This document shows, piece after piece, positions 1-10,100 of a DNA stretch of 64,000 nucleotides. Location: NCBI RefSeq assembly GCF_905475395.1, contig NC_058337.1, positions 12,884,983 through 12,948,982 on the forward strand, in the 5' to 3' direction. The notes below the pieces were generated by a model, which worked only from the letters and a program-made list of their open reading frames with translations, ran no database searches and was not told where the DNA came from. Source of the DNA: Chrysoperla carnea. Its lineage: Eukaryota; Arthropoda; Insecta; Neuroptera; Chrysopidae. How positions within the stretch are numbered: the first letter of the stretch is position 1; every line of letters starts with the position of its first letter. The translations under genes were made by a program, and so were the position numbers.

Positions 1-1075
1 TTTTAATAAAAATTATGTTTAAGAAAATTATTTTGATTTTTCACATGTTCTCAAAATTAAATTGAGGTTAATTTTTAAATCACACGTTGTTCGATGTTAC
101 TTATTGACATATAAACATTACCAATCCAACCACCAATCACCAAGCACCTTTAGTTATGACATTGGAATAGAGCTCTATTTATTATATGTGATTATGTGGG
201 TGAGATCGCTCGCCATTTTGATGCTAGTGTCAAATAGACAAAATATTTTCAAATACTATTTTTAAGTAAAGGTAAATTTTTTAAATTAATAATTTATTAA
301 TATCAAAGTTTCACAAATATTTTTTTGAAGATATACATTTTTAGACGTGTTATGAAAAAATAATGAGAGTGAATCAATTTATGAAGCCTGTGTCGTGAAC
401 TTGGCTAGAAGATATCAGATATATTCTCAAAAATTCTTTGATTCTTAGCCTGCTGTATAAGCTATCGGTCTTAGAAAACGTAGCAGCGAAGTTGTTGGGA
501 TAATATGACCACTTAATTACGGTATGTTCGAAAAGTATGTACATTTAACAAAAGGGATCCTATCCCTCGGACTAGAGACATGGTTTATATTCTCTTCAGT
601 TGCTATTACTACAACACCAGAATAATTTGGTTATCTTCTGTATCCATCGTGTACTCTAGATTGCCTCGTAAATTCGTAATAACCAAATAAAACGTCGAAT
701 ATATCTAAGATACATCGTTCATTTGATTAAACATGGCAAGCTTCATTCATAGATCATCTTTACTACATATTTTCAAAGGCTCCATTCCATTCATGAAAAC
801 TAGTAGTTGCAACCCACCAATTGGCGATAATAATACGTACTAATTAAAAGAAGTGGGCCCGATTTCAGTAGTTCAAATTTAGACTACCAGATAGCAATAC
901 TTTTACCTATCATTTTTAAAGACCAGCTAAAATATTCAAACTCAAATAAAATAAATCCCGCCAACAGGCGATAAAAATTCGTACTAATTAAAACAGGAGG
1001 CGGAACGCTTTTTCAGTAGTTCCAATTTAGATCACCAGGTTAATTACTATTTATCAATAATTATTCTTTTAATCC
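1..1075. other. Intergenic DNA with a degenerate direct repeat
   Basis: No gene is recognisable here. The one open frame near the start (62-265) has no recognisable composition or motif. About 818-900 and 960-1045 form a degenerate direct repeat sharing a 'gcgataa...cgtactaattaaaa' stretch followed by a 'cagtagtt' block, so a unit of roughly 140 bp has been duplicated in tandem. Confidence 0.5.
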
Positions 1076-1541
1076 CATGGAGGTTATAAAGAAGGAGAAC
1101 GATCGCTATAGAAAATATTGTCCCCAAAATATGGACAAAATAAGTAAGGCGCTGGGATCGCTAAGTTGTCTCATTAAAAGCGGGCTGTTGTGCGCTAATT
1201 TCAAATGATCTTTCAACGTTTAATATACGTGTATATAATATCATCAAAAGGAAAAAAAAGCAAATAATGAAATTATTATTAATTATTATTATTATTTACT
1301 AATGAATAAATTATAAATTATCTATTCTACTTTATAAATTTATCTATACTACTTTATAAATTTGAATGGTACTAACTTCATCTACTTGTACTCATAAACA
1401 GCTAACTTCGCAGATACTACTTACCGACGACAGCGCGGCTGATGGCTGAAAAATGAACTATAAATTCTAAAAAATTTTCAGGGACAGGTGCGCTAATGCT
1501 TAAGCACGTAACGATCGTTCTCCTTCTCTCTAGCCTCCATG
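1076..1541. mobile_element. TIR element (MITE), split by an insertion
   Basis: The ends are inverted repeats starting CATGGAGG and ending CCTCCATG, with an inner part close to GAAGGAGAACGATCG on the left and CGATCGTTCTCCTTC on the right. The body matches the intact 251-bp copy at 49457-49707, but about 214 bp of unrelated AT-rich sequence (about 1200-1413) interrupts it. Both flanks carry AATCC, so the original target duplication may have decayed. Short size, no transposase and long TIRs indicate a non-autonomous DNA element of the hAT or P type. The open frame at 1417-1629 on the - strand lies inside it and is not a gene. Confidence 0.75.
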
Positions 1542-1830
1542 AATCCTGCTTAAAATCTTTTATAAAAAGGTTAGCTCTATTGACAGGCTTTGTGCAGTGG
1601 CGCCTTCTATAGTACAGTTTCTTGGTCAACTATAATCATAGATAATAAATATTTATTATTATAATTAGTTGTCTATGACTATAATTTAACTATGTCAGAG
1701 ACTATATCAGTAAATCTCTGTTGATCTCTGTCTATGTCTTGTTGAGTTGCGATTTGCGAATTGATCAGTGGAATTGATGATTGAACCTTGGATAAATAAG
1801 TTTAAAGATAATATTAAATATTAAAACAAA

Positions 1831-2883
1831 ATGGCAAATAATTCATTTGTTGACACAAATAATCATTTGTTTATCAGTAAAGAAAATATTAAACTTGAAA
1901 AAGAATTACAAACAGAATTTGATGACAATGTTGTAATGGAAATTGGTCAAATTAAAAGTGAAATATCAGAAGAAGTCAGCAATGACATTGATAATGTTCC
2001 AAATGTAAAACGTGAACCTGTTAAAAATATTAAACTTGAAAAAGAATTACATACAGAATTAATTGTTAAAAATGAAATACTAGATGACAATCTTGCGATA
2101 GAAGTTGTACGAATTAAAAATGAAATACCAGAAGAAGACACCAATAATAGTGATAATGTTATAAGTGTTAAACATGAACCCGTTCACGACAATGATAAAC
2201 AATTGTACACAATTAATGATGAAAATATTAAAGTTAAAAAAGAATTACATACAGTGTATATTAAAAGTGAAATATTAGATGAAACTGTTTTAGGAGAAAA
2301 ATCATTTTCATGTGATATTTGTAATAAAACATTTACTTATCAACATAATTTAGTTGTGCATAAACGTATTCATAGTGGAGAGAAACCATTTTCATGTGAT
2401 ATTTGTAATAAAACATTTACTCAGCAAAGTCATTTACTTCAACATAAACGGGTACATAGTGGAGAAAAACAATTTTCATGTGATATTTGTAATAAAACAT
2501 TCAATCAGGAATCTAATTTAGCTATACATAAACGTATTCACAGTGGAAATAAACCATTTTCATGTGATATATGTAATAAAACATTTACTTATCATCATAC
2601 TTTAGTTAAACATAAACGTATTCACAGTGGAGATAGACCATTTTCATGTGATATTTGTAATAAAAGATTTACTTTTCAACATGATTTAGTTAGGCATAAA
2701 CGGATACATAGTGGAGAAAAACCATTTTCATGTGATATTTGTAAGAAAACATTTACTCAGCAAGGTTATTTAGTTCAACATAAACGAATTCATAGTGGAG
2801 AGAAATCATTTTTATGTGATATTTGTAATAAAACGTTTACTCAGCAACGTTATTTAGTTCAACATAAACGTATTCACAATTGA
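1831..2883 (+). CDS. C2H2 zinc-finger protein, seven fingers
   Basis: This is a 350-residue open frame with no sign of introns, starting at an ATG preceded by AAAACAAA. Residues about 159-350 are seven tandem C2H2 fingers of 28 residues each, with C-x2-C and H-x3-H ligands joined by HSGEKP-type linkers. Such arrays normally bind DNA, so a nuclear transcription regulator is likely, but the target is unknown. Residues 1-158 are acidic and built from three degenerate copies of a module beginning like ENIKLEKELQTE. They contain many psi-K-x-E motifs (IKSE, VKRE, VKNE, IKNE, VKHE, VKKE), which fit the SUMO-acceptor consensus. The N-terminus resembles that of the zinc-finger gene at 60842-61960, so the two are paralogues. 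A dispersed repeat starts about 26 bp after the stop, so the 3' UTR probably lies in repeat DNA. Confidence 0.88.
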   Translation: MANNSFVDTNNHLFISKENIKLEKELQTEFDDNVVMEIGQIKSEISEEVSNDIDNVPNVKREPVKNIKLEKELHTELIVKNEILDDNLAIEVVRIKNEIPEEDTNNSDNVISVKHEPVHDNDKQLYTINDENIKVKKELHTVYIKSEILDETVLGEKSFSCDICNKTFTYQHNLVVHKRIHSGEKPFSCDICNKTFTQQSHLLQHKRVHSGEKQFSCDICNKTFNQESNLAIHKRIHSGNKPFSCDICNKTFTYHHTLVKHKRIHSGDRPFSCDICNKRFTFQHDLVRHKRIHSGEKPFSCDICKKTFTQQGYLVQHKRIHSGEKSFLCDICNKTFTQQRYLVQHKRIHN

Positions 2884-2908
2884 TAAACAAATAGAAACAA
2901 ACATAAAA

Positions 2909-3466
2909 AAACAAGTGAAAACAAACAATTGACTGAGTTAATTGTTGAAATACCATGTATAGTCAGTGTTGATTTCTTTATCACATTACACATACAAACA
3001 TGTGACACATAACTGATAATCAAGTATAGTACATATTATAAAATTTCCGCCTAATTGGCGCTCTCGCGGGTAAACAGTGATGTTTACGAAAAAATGTTTC
3101 AAACAAAAGTGGTTTAGTTTTTGATAAGGAACATTTTTTACATTTAAACTTTTGTTCTATCTCTAACGGTTTACAAGATGGGTCCTACGGACCCAAGACC
3201 CAATTGACCTATGATGCTCATTTACGAACTTGACCTCACTTTTTACGCCCTGAGTACGCTGTAAAAATTTCAGCTCGATATCTTTTTTCGTTTTTGAGTT
3301 ATCGTGTCCACAGACGGACGGACGGACAACCGGAAATGGACTAATTAGGTGATTTTATAAACACCCATGAGAAAATTTTTTTCCTAGCATCATTATTTTT
3401 AAGCGTTACAAACTTGGGACTAAACTTAATATACTATGTATATTTCATATATACATGGTATAAAAA
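2909..3466 (+). repeat. Dispersed repeat family R1, near full-length copy
   Basis: This repeat contains the signature GGTCCTACGGACCCAAGACC and a GACGGACGGACGGAC run. It begins with an AACAAGTGAAAACAAACAAT-like block. Its body is bounded by short inverted ends, ATACCATGTATA on the left (about 2950) and TATACATGGTAT on the right (about 3451-3462). Other copies are at 5238-5570, 30092-30578 (-), 47216-47700, 48327-48885, 55800-56222 and 58494-58790 (-). There is no coding capacity. The class is not certain; a non-autonomous DNA element is my best guess. Confidence 0.8.
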
Positions 3467-4380
3467 TGTGAGCCGTCACGGGACGCCTGGCAGATGTGAA
3501 ACATGGACATTATTTTGTAAAAGTAATATGCAGAAAAGAACAGATTGTGATAGGAACTAAATATGTCATAATGATAAAATAAAATATTACGATTTTTTTT
3601 CCAGATAACGATGACTATTTATTATTGAATAAACATTTATTTTCATTATTTACAAAAATTTACGAATTTATTTCAAATCGTGACTACTTAATTCGTTTAA
3701 TCAGTGACTTTGGTAATAGTTATTTTCAATGTTGCCTCTGAGGACAGTATTACTGTGACAATTGGTCGATGGTAACTGAAGTATGTTACAAAAGTATTGG
3801 ACATAACATTATCAAGATATCGAATAAATACAGCATTTATTGTACACACTACTGCATATAGACTGTATATATATACCATCATATAGCTACTACTACTGTC
3901 TACACACTACTGCATATAGACTGTATATATATATATCATCATATAGCTACTACTACTGACTACACACTACTGCATATAGACTGTATATATATATCATCAT
4001 ATAGCGTGGCGACGCGTCGCCTCGCCAGAAATCGGTTTTACGTGCGGCTATAGATGTTTCACATCAAAAATTCATAATCTAAATATTTCATGCGGAAGCT
4101 TGACGCAGAGTTTGAGCCTCAAATTGAATTACATGATTAGTTTAGGACGTATTGCAGTCATCTGATTAAAAGCTTAGCAGTGTCATATTGCAAAAAACTA
4201 AACATAATTTAGCTTTTTATTCTCAGGATTGATTTTGACAGTACTGGGGCTAATTAAATTTATATTCATTATCGAATTTATATAAGCATTTAAAATAATG
4301 CATATATTTATGTACAGAATTGTTTTTTGGCATTAATAAACCCACAATTGATAATCATATTCACCAGCTATTATTATGTA
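3467..4380. other. Intergenic DNA with a 58-60-bp tandem repeat
   Basis: No gene is visible. About 3843-4004 is a tandem repeat of nearly three units of 58-60 bp. Each unit reads CACACTACTGCATATAGACT, then a variable run of TA, then a CATCATATAG block and repeated CTA triplets. The number of TA steps differs between units, as expected for slippage. The frame at 3697-3882 on the - strand runs through it and is not coding. Confidence 0.7.
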
Positions 4381-5237
4381 TACAAGATGGACCATTTTAA
4401 TCTATTATAGCTAAAAGCTCGTTTTGTAGTTAACTAATAAAAAAATAGCTAAAACAAAAGTTATAGAATTTGATGGAAGACATCATGTTCTGACATCAAA
4501 TTGGACCTAATTCTCCGGATTGCTTTCAATAGTCAATTTAAATTATTTCAGTTTAATTCTGAAACTTAACAGTAGAAGCCTTGTTTTTGTGAGTGTGTAA
4601 TATAAAATACAATTTCATTATTATTAGAAAATAATTATCATTATTACTGAATAAAAGTGTCTTTTGTGTCAGTAGAAAAACTGAGAAAGTTAGTTTATTT
4701 TCAGAAGAAACAAAGGCTATATCTAAGACAATTTTACAATCACGAAAGCATCACAGACTTAATAAAACCGCGAATCTCTGAGCTGGGGCTGCATTCGACA
4801 ATTTCGATAGATTTGATGCTACGAAAACTGGAAAAGACACTCTCCAAAATACCGTCGGGATAATCTTATCAAAATATTGACCATATAGCTTTGGAGCCAA
4901 TATTACAGAATTGTATTTTTATTAAATAATTTGTGTTAAATGAACAATAAGAATAAAAATTTAGTTATTTTCTTTTTACCACCATTGTATGTTTATGTTT
5001 ATTATTTGCTTCTTCCTTGTAATCGATCCATCTTTCCCATAATCTACTTTAAATCATTAAATCTATTATTTTCTATAATAATAACAAATTTTTTTTCAAA
5101 TGTAATCGTTTCCGAAGGCTGTGTCTCGCTATGAACAATGGGCATAGTACAAGTTTTTTAATTCTAGAAAAATACTAGATTTAAGATATTTTCAAAAAAC
5201 TAACTGAACATTGTATTTGTCCTGATCTAAAAAAAAA
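4381..5237. other. Intergenic DNA with a partial foldback-element arm (R11)
   Basis: About 4383-4580 matches the left arm of the foldback element at 7705-8478, sharing blocks such as GACATCATGTTCT and GACCTAATTCTCCGG. The rest has no gene I can support. The frames at 4657-4863 and 4940-5134 have no recognisable protein features. Confidence 0.55.
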
Positions 5238-5570
5238 AACAAGTGAAAACAAGTTTTGTCCTAATTTGCGCCCTTACGGATAAACAGTTATGTTTACGAA
5301 AAAATGTTTCAAACAAAAGTTGTTTATTTTTTTATAAGGAACATATATTTAAACTTTTTTATTATATCTCTAACGGTTTACAAGATAGGTCCTACGGACC
5401 CAAAACCCAATTGGCCTATGTTTCTCATTTACGAACTCAACGTTACTTTTTACGTCCTAAGCACGCTATAAAAATTTCAACTTGATATCTCTTTTCGTTT
5501 TTGAGTCATTGTGTTGACACTGACAGACAGTCGAAAACGGAGATTTTATGAACGTACAGGTGTTCATAAA
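5238..5570 (+). repeat. Dispersed repeat R1, 5'-truncated copy
   Basis: The stretch carries the R1 core: a TTTACGAAAAAATGTTTCAA block, then CTCTAACGGTTTACAAGAT, then GGTCCTACGGACCCAAAACC. It lacks the left end seen at 2909 and has lost the polypurine/pyrimidine GACGGAC tract. The open frames at 5243-5485 and 5511-5696 are translations of this repeat. Confidence 0.7.
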
Positions 5571-7162
5571 ATTAATTTAATTAATTTTGTTGATAAAAAT
5601 AGTACATGTTTATCAAAGAAACTTGGCGGATGTGTTAAAAGTCTTAAATTAAAAATTACCTGTCAATGCTCATTTAACCTATTAATGCTCATTTAACAAA
5701 ATTAAATAAAGTTCTTGTGGCACGCACAAGGGTTGCTAGCTTCGGGAGTTAACTGCTCCTTTCTTTTTAATGTTAAGAGGACACTCTGAGCTTCGGGGAC
5801 CTAATGCATTACTCCACCTAGTTGTATGATAGCTACGCCACTGGTTAAGCTTTAACCACGAATGCAGTACCTAAATTAGATATTAAACTATGCATGGACA
5901 TAAAACCGAAATTTTCTTTTATTATAATTTTAGTTTCGTTTACGCTATGTAATATTTAATCGCTATAACGTGATAAATAAAGACATTTAAATAAAAATGT
6001 TATTCATGACATAATCTTATTTACATTTACACCCATAGCCCAATTTATTATATACCTACGAAATTAATTAAAGTAAATAACAGTTGTAAAAACGCCAAAT
6101 ATTGGAGTACTAGCTGGGAACTACCCGCTTTGCTGGGCAACATCCCCACTTGCACCCCTCCCTCCACATTTCCTTGCGTTGGATAACAGTTTTGTAATGT
6201 ACACGTCATGCTCTTTTATTTGATACCCCACTTAGGTATATTTGTAAATATTCGATATTTCCTTCCCACTTTCTCGCTACACCTTTCTACCCTCCGAAGG
6301 TTAAAAAAATTTCTAAATGTAATTTAAAACATTCTGAGCAAGTTTTGAACTATTAAAAGCCATAATTGAAAAATATGAATTTTTTATTCATGAACACCCC
6401 CGCAACCCCCCTTGTGGGTGGAATTTCGTAAAATCCGTTCTTAGCTGACCTCTACTTGGCAAAAGGAATATTCCTGCCAAATTTCAATTCTCTAGGTCTT
6501 ATAGTTTCAGAGATATCGTGATGAGTGACTATCTATCTATATCTATAGAAAGTCTCCTATATATATAAGATATAATAAATCAAATGGATGTAAAAAAAAA
6601 GCAAAGAGTATAGGATAGAGCAGAAGCTAATCATTGATAGAAGATTTAGGTATTTTGAAGGTTGAAGCTAATGTTAAATCGTAGTATACGAGTTTCAGCA
6701 GCACTACCGAGTAAGGCTTTTAAATTTAATAGGCAAAGGCCGACAAACTTAGTAGTTGATCACCATAGAACTTCTAGTCCGAGCACTTGAGGACATGACG
6801 TCTCTAATAAATATTATTGCCTTAGATAATAGAGAGCAATGCTTTGGTAACATACAATTATATTTCTGCAAATCCTCTGTTCTATACTCTTTGAAAGAAA
6901 CTATAATTTTGGTAAACGCATGCGCATACACCATATTGCAATAGATTATGTGAATTTTCACTTTTCTTGAGATATAATTTGATATAACCATACTTTATTA
7001 ATTAAATTTAAATACTATCATTATTAATGAGTATTAATTGAAACTGAATACATTTTATGTGATTATCAATACTATCTGCTAATAGTTTTAAAACTACAAC
7101 TGAATTCATTTTAATTTATTTGTTAATAAAAAAGTGTAAATTAATACCGGCTTTTGGTAAAA
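5571..7162. other. Upstream region of spermine synthase with repeat R2
   Basis: About 6107-6530 belongs to dispersed family R2. It starts TACTAGCTGGGAACTACCCG and continues into GCTTTGCTGGGCAACAT, with the same start as the copy at 52866. It is followed by short CTAT and TATA runs. The final several hundred bases before the spermine synthase ATG (6600-7162) are AT-rich. They must hold the promoter and 5' UTR unless an upstream non-coding exon exists. I could not pick out a core promoter motif. Confidence 0.5.
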
Positions 7163-10100
7163 ATGGCAGTGCATACGGTATTACTTGATTTTTCATTTGA
7201 TCCTGCGTTAGGGAAAACAGATAATCAAGTCTCAAATATGTTAACTAAAGTGGAAAACATATTAAAGGATTATTTACATACTTTGAAAATTATTCATAGT
7301 ATGCATTTGGATGGTGGCTTCGTAAAAATTTTCACCAGTGAAAAAGGATGTATGGTTACTCTACGAACTTATGATCATGGTTTGTTAACAATTACTTGGG
7401 AATATTATAAAGCTGATAATCAAGAACCACTTCTGAATTTAGAGGTATCAATTGTAATATTTTAGCTTTTTTGATTAAGGTTGGATTTAATTTTCTTGAT
7501 TAACTAAGAGCCTTCCTTTGCTATGGCACTAGTTATGAAGTTCAAATTTTATTTTATTTTATAATGATTTATGAGGTGCTGGGCTTTATAAGACATGAAA
7601 CTGAGAAAAGCCTTATAATATTTACACCGAAGTTTGAATTTTAGTTGGATAATCTAATATAAATAATAAAAAACATGTTACTCAAACTACTCTAATTTTT
7701 ATCAAAATATACAGAGTGAATCATTTTAATCAATCTATTATGGCAAATAGCTCGTTTTAAAATTAATCTACAAAAAATAACTTTGTAGTTAGCCAATCAA
7801 AAAATAACTAAACAAAAGTTGCAGAGTTTGATAGGGGACATCATGTTCTCTGACATCAGATTAGACCTAATTCTCCGGGTTGCATTAATAGTCAATTTAG
7901 ATTCTAAAAGTTAAGAAATAGAATAACACTTTAAATTAGAAAGTTGATCCTCATAAAAAACTAACCTTTTTTATTTAAAAACTTTTTTCGAAAATCGTTA
8001 ACTTTCGAAATAAATGGTACTTAAAAATATGTCGTTATTGCATTTAATCGAAAGAAAATACGCTAGTTTTTGATAAATTATTTTAGGAAAGTTATCAAGG
8101 ATAATAAAGATCATTCGCCTGCGTTAATAAGTTTTAAGACCAAGTAAATTTTTCAAGATCATCTTCAAGGTCATCCCTTTTCAAATGCCCTTGAAAAGAT
8201 ATATTTTTCCGTAGTTAGCATGTTTTTTTTCGACTAAATGCAATAATGACATATTATTAAGTGCATTTTCTCTGAAAGCTAACGATGATCAAAAAAAAAT
8301 TTCAAACAAAAAATGATAGTTTTTTTATGAAAATTAACTTTATAATTTTTAGCGTTATTCTATCCTTTACCTTTTAGGATCTAAATTGATTATTATTAAG
8401 GTATTTGTTGATTGATTAACTACTAAAACTAGCCATACTCATTACTCATAGTAGATTGAAATGGTCTACCCTGTATATGTATATTAACTTCATACTTATA
8501 GGACAGTAAATTATCAAATTTTTCAGTTATTTGACGTTAAGTACTCCGAATTTCAATAATTTGGAAGATATTGACATTTCGAAATATGCTTAAATGACTT
8601 TTTGCTTAGAATTCATCCCTCTATCGATGGTTACCACAACCTGGACAAAAGCACCACTCAGCATCATAGAACTTTAGTTTCTTGGGGTCTTATATACTTA
8701 CCGTCAAATTTTCAATTCAATCGGAGTTATAGGAAATTATTTAGAGGTTTAACCCTCGTATACTGTACTATACAGATGATAAGGAAGTGATTTTGGGAAT
8801 TAAAATCTTTAGTCATTGGATTATGTGAGGAAACTTAAACAAATTTGTTTCTGGCATAATTTAAAAAAAAGAAAATATCGAAATATTCGTAAATGAAATA
8901 ATATGATTTATGTAATTTTAGTCTGATTTTGGTATAGAATATAGTAGTATTTATATAATTTTTACAGTGTTCCAAGTCTTTAGAACAAAAATTACGAGTA
9001 TCTTTAGACAGTTATCGCCATAAATTATTTCCACCAATAAAACGTGGTGCCAAATTCGATGTGTATTTGTCGAGTTCAGGTTAGCAGCTTTCATGAAGAA
9101 TTTAATTCTATTTTAAATGTTTTATTTAGATCAAATGTTTATAAAAATCACCTTTTGTTTGAATGCATCAACATTTTCACATTGTTCGTTTTTTTAAATG
9201 CCGTTTTGGTTTACTCTTCCATGGAATGTTTAGTTTATTATATTTATATTTATATTTACATAATACAACAAAGCATGATGTAATGTTGTAAATTGTAATC
9301 GAAAGATTTTCCAATTTTTATCTATAAGCTATTTTTAATGTGTATAGAAGATAAATATTTTTTTTATGTTTAAATTTATTATTTTAGGCCACCAATTCTC
9401 GACATCGATTAAATATATAGTACAATCATCCTATATTTTTAAATCGCATTCTTGGAGGGAAGTCCGACTTTTTTGGTTACAGTTAGGGCGGTTAGTGTCG
9501 TCAAACATATGTTTAAATTTCAAAGGGCGTTATAGTACCCCATGGGGGAAGGCAGCCAAGTTCGCATGAATATGATTTTGTTGAAGACACTCAGACAAAC
9601 TTTTTCCATCAGCTTTCATTGTAGAAACTATTGTAAAAACATAAAAGTGCAATTTAAAAAAATTTTAAACGCCCGGTATCGGGTACGGAACCCTAAACTT
9701 GAACTTGAAACGTATCTAAGAACACTCTTCATTAAATTACCTTCTTCCTTAGAGCCTTCTCCAAACAGAACCGATTTTGACGATCAAGGCCTATTTTTGA
9801 GTTTTTTCGGTTATGGAACCCTAAACTCGCACTTGAAACATGGCTAAGAACAATCCTCATTAAATTATCTTTCAAACGAAAAAAAATCCAATTCGGTTCA
9901 TCCGTTTAGGTGCTACGATGCCATAGACAAATACACAGACACATAGAAAGAAAAACCAACACACATAGCGGTCAAACTTATAACAACTCTTTTTTGGTTC
10001 GGGGGTTAAAAATATATGTCAACAAGTGAAATTTACAAAATTTCAAACCCCCCACGAAATTAAAAAAAATTATATTACCTTTCAAACGAAACAAAAAAAA

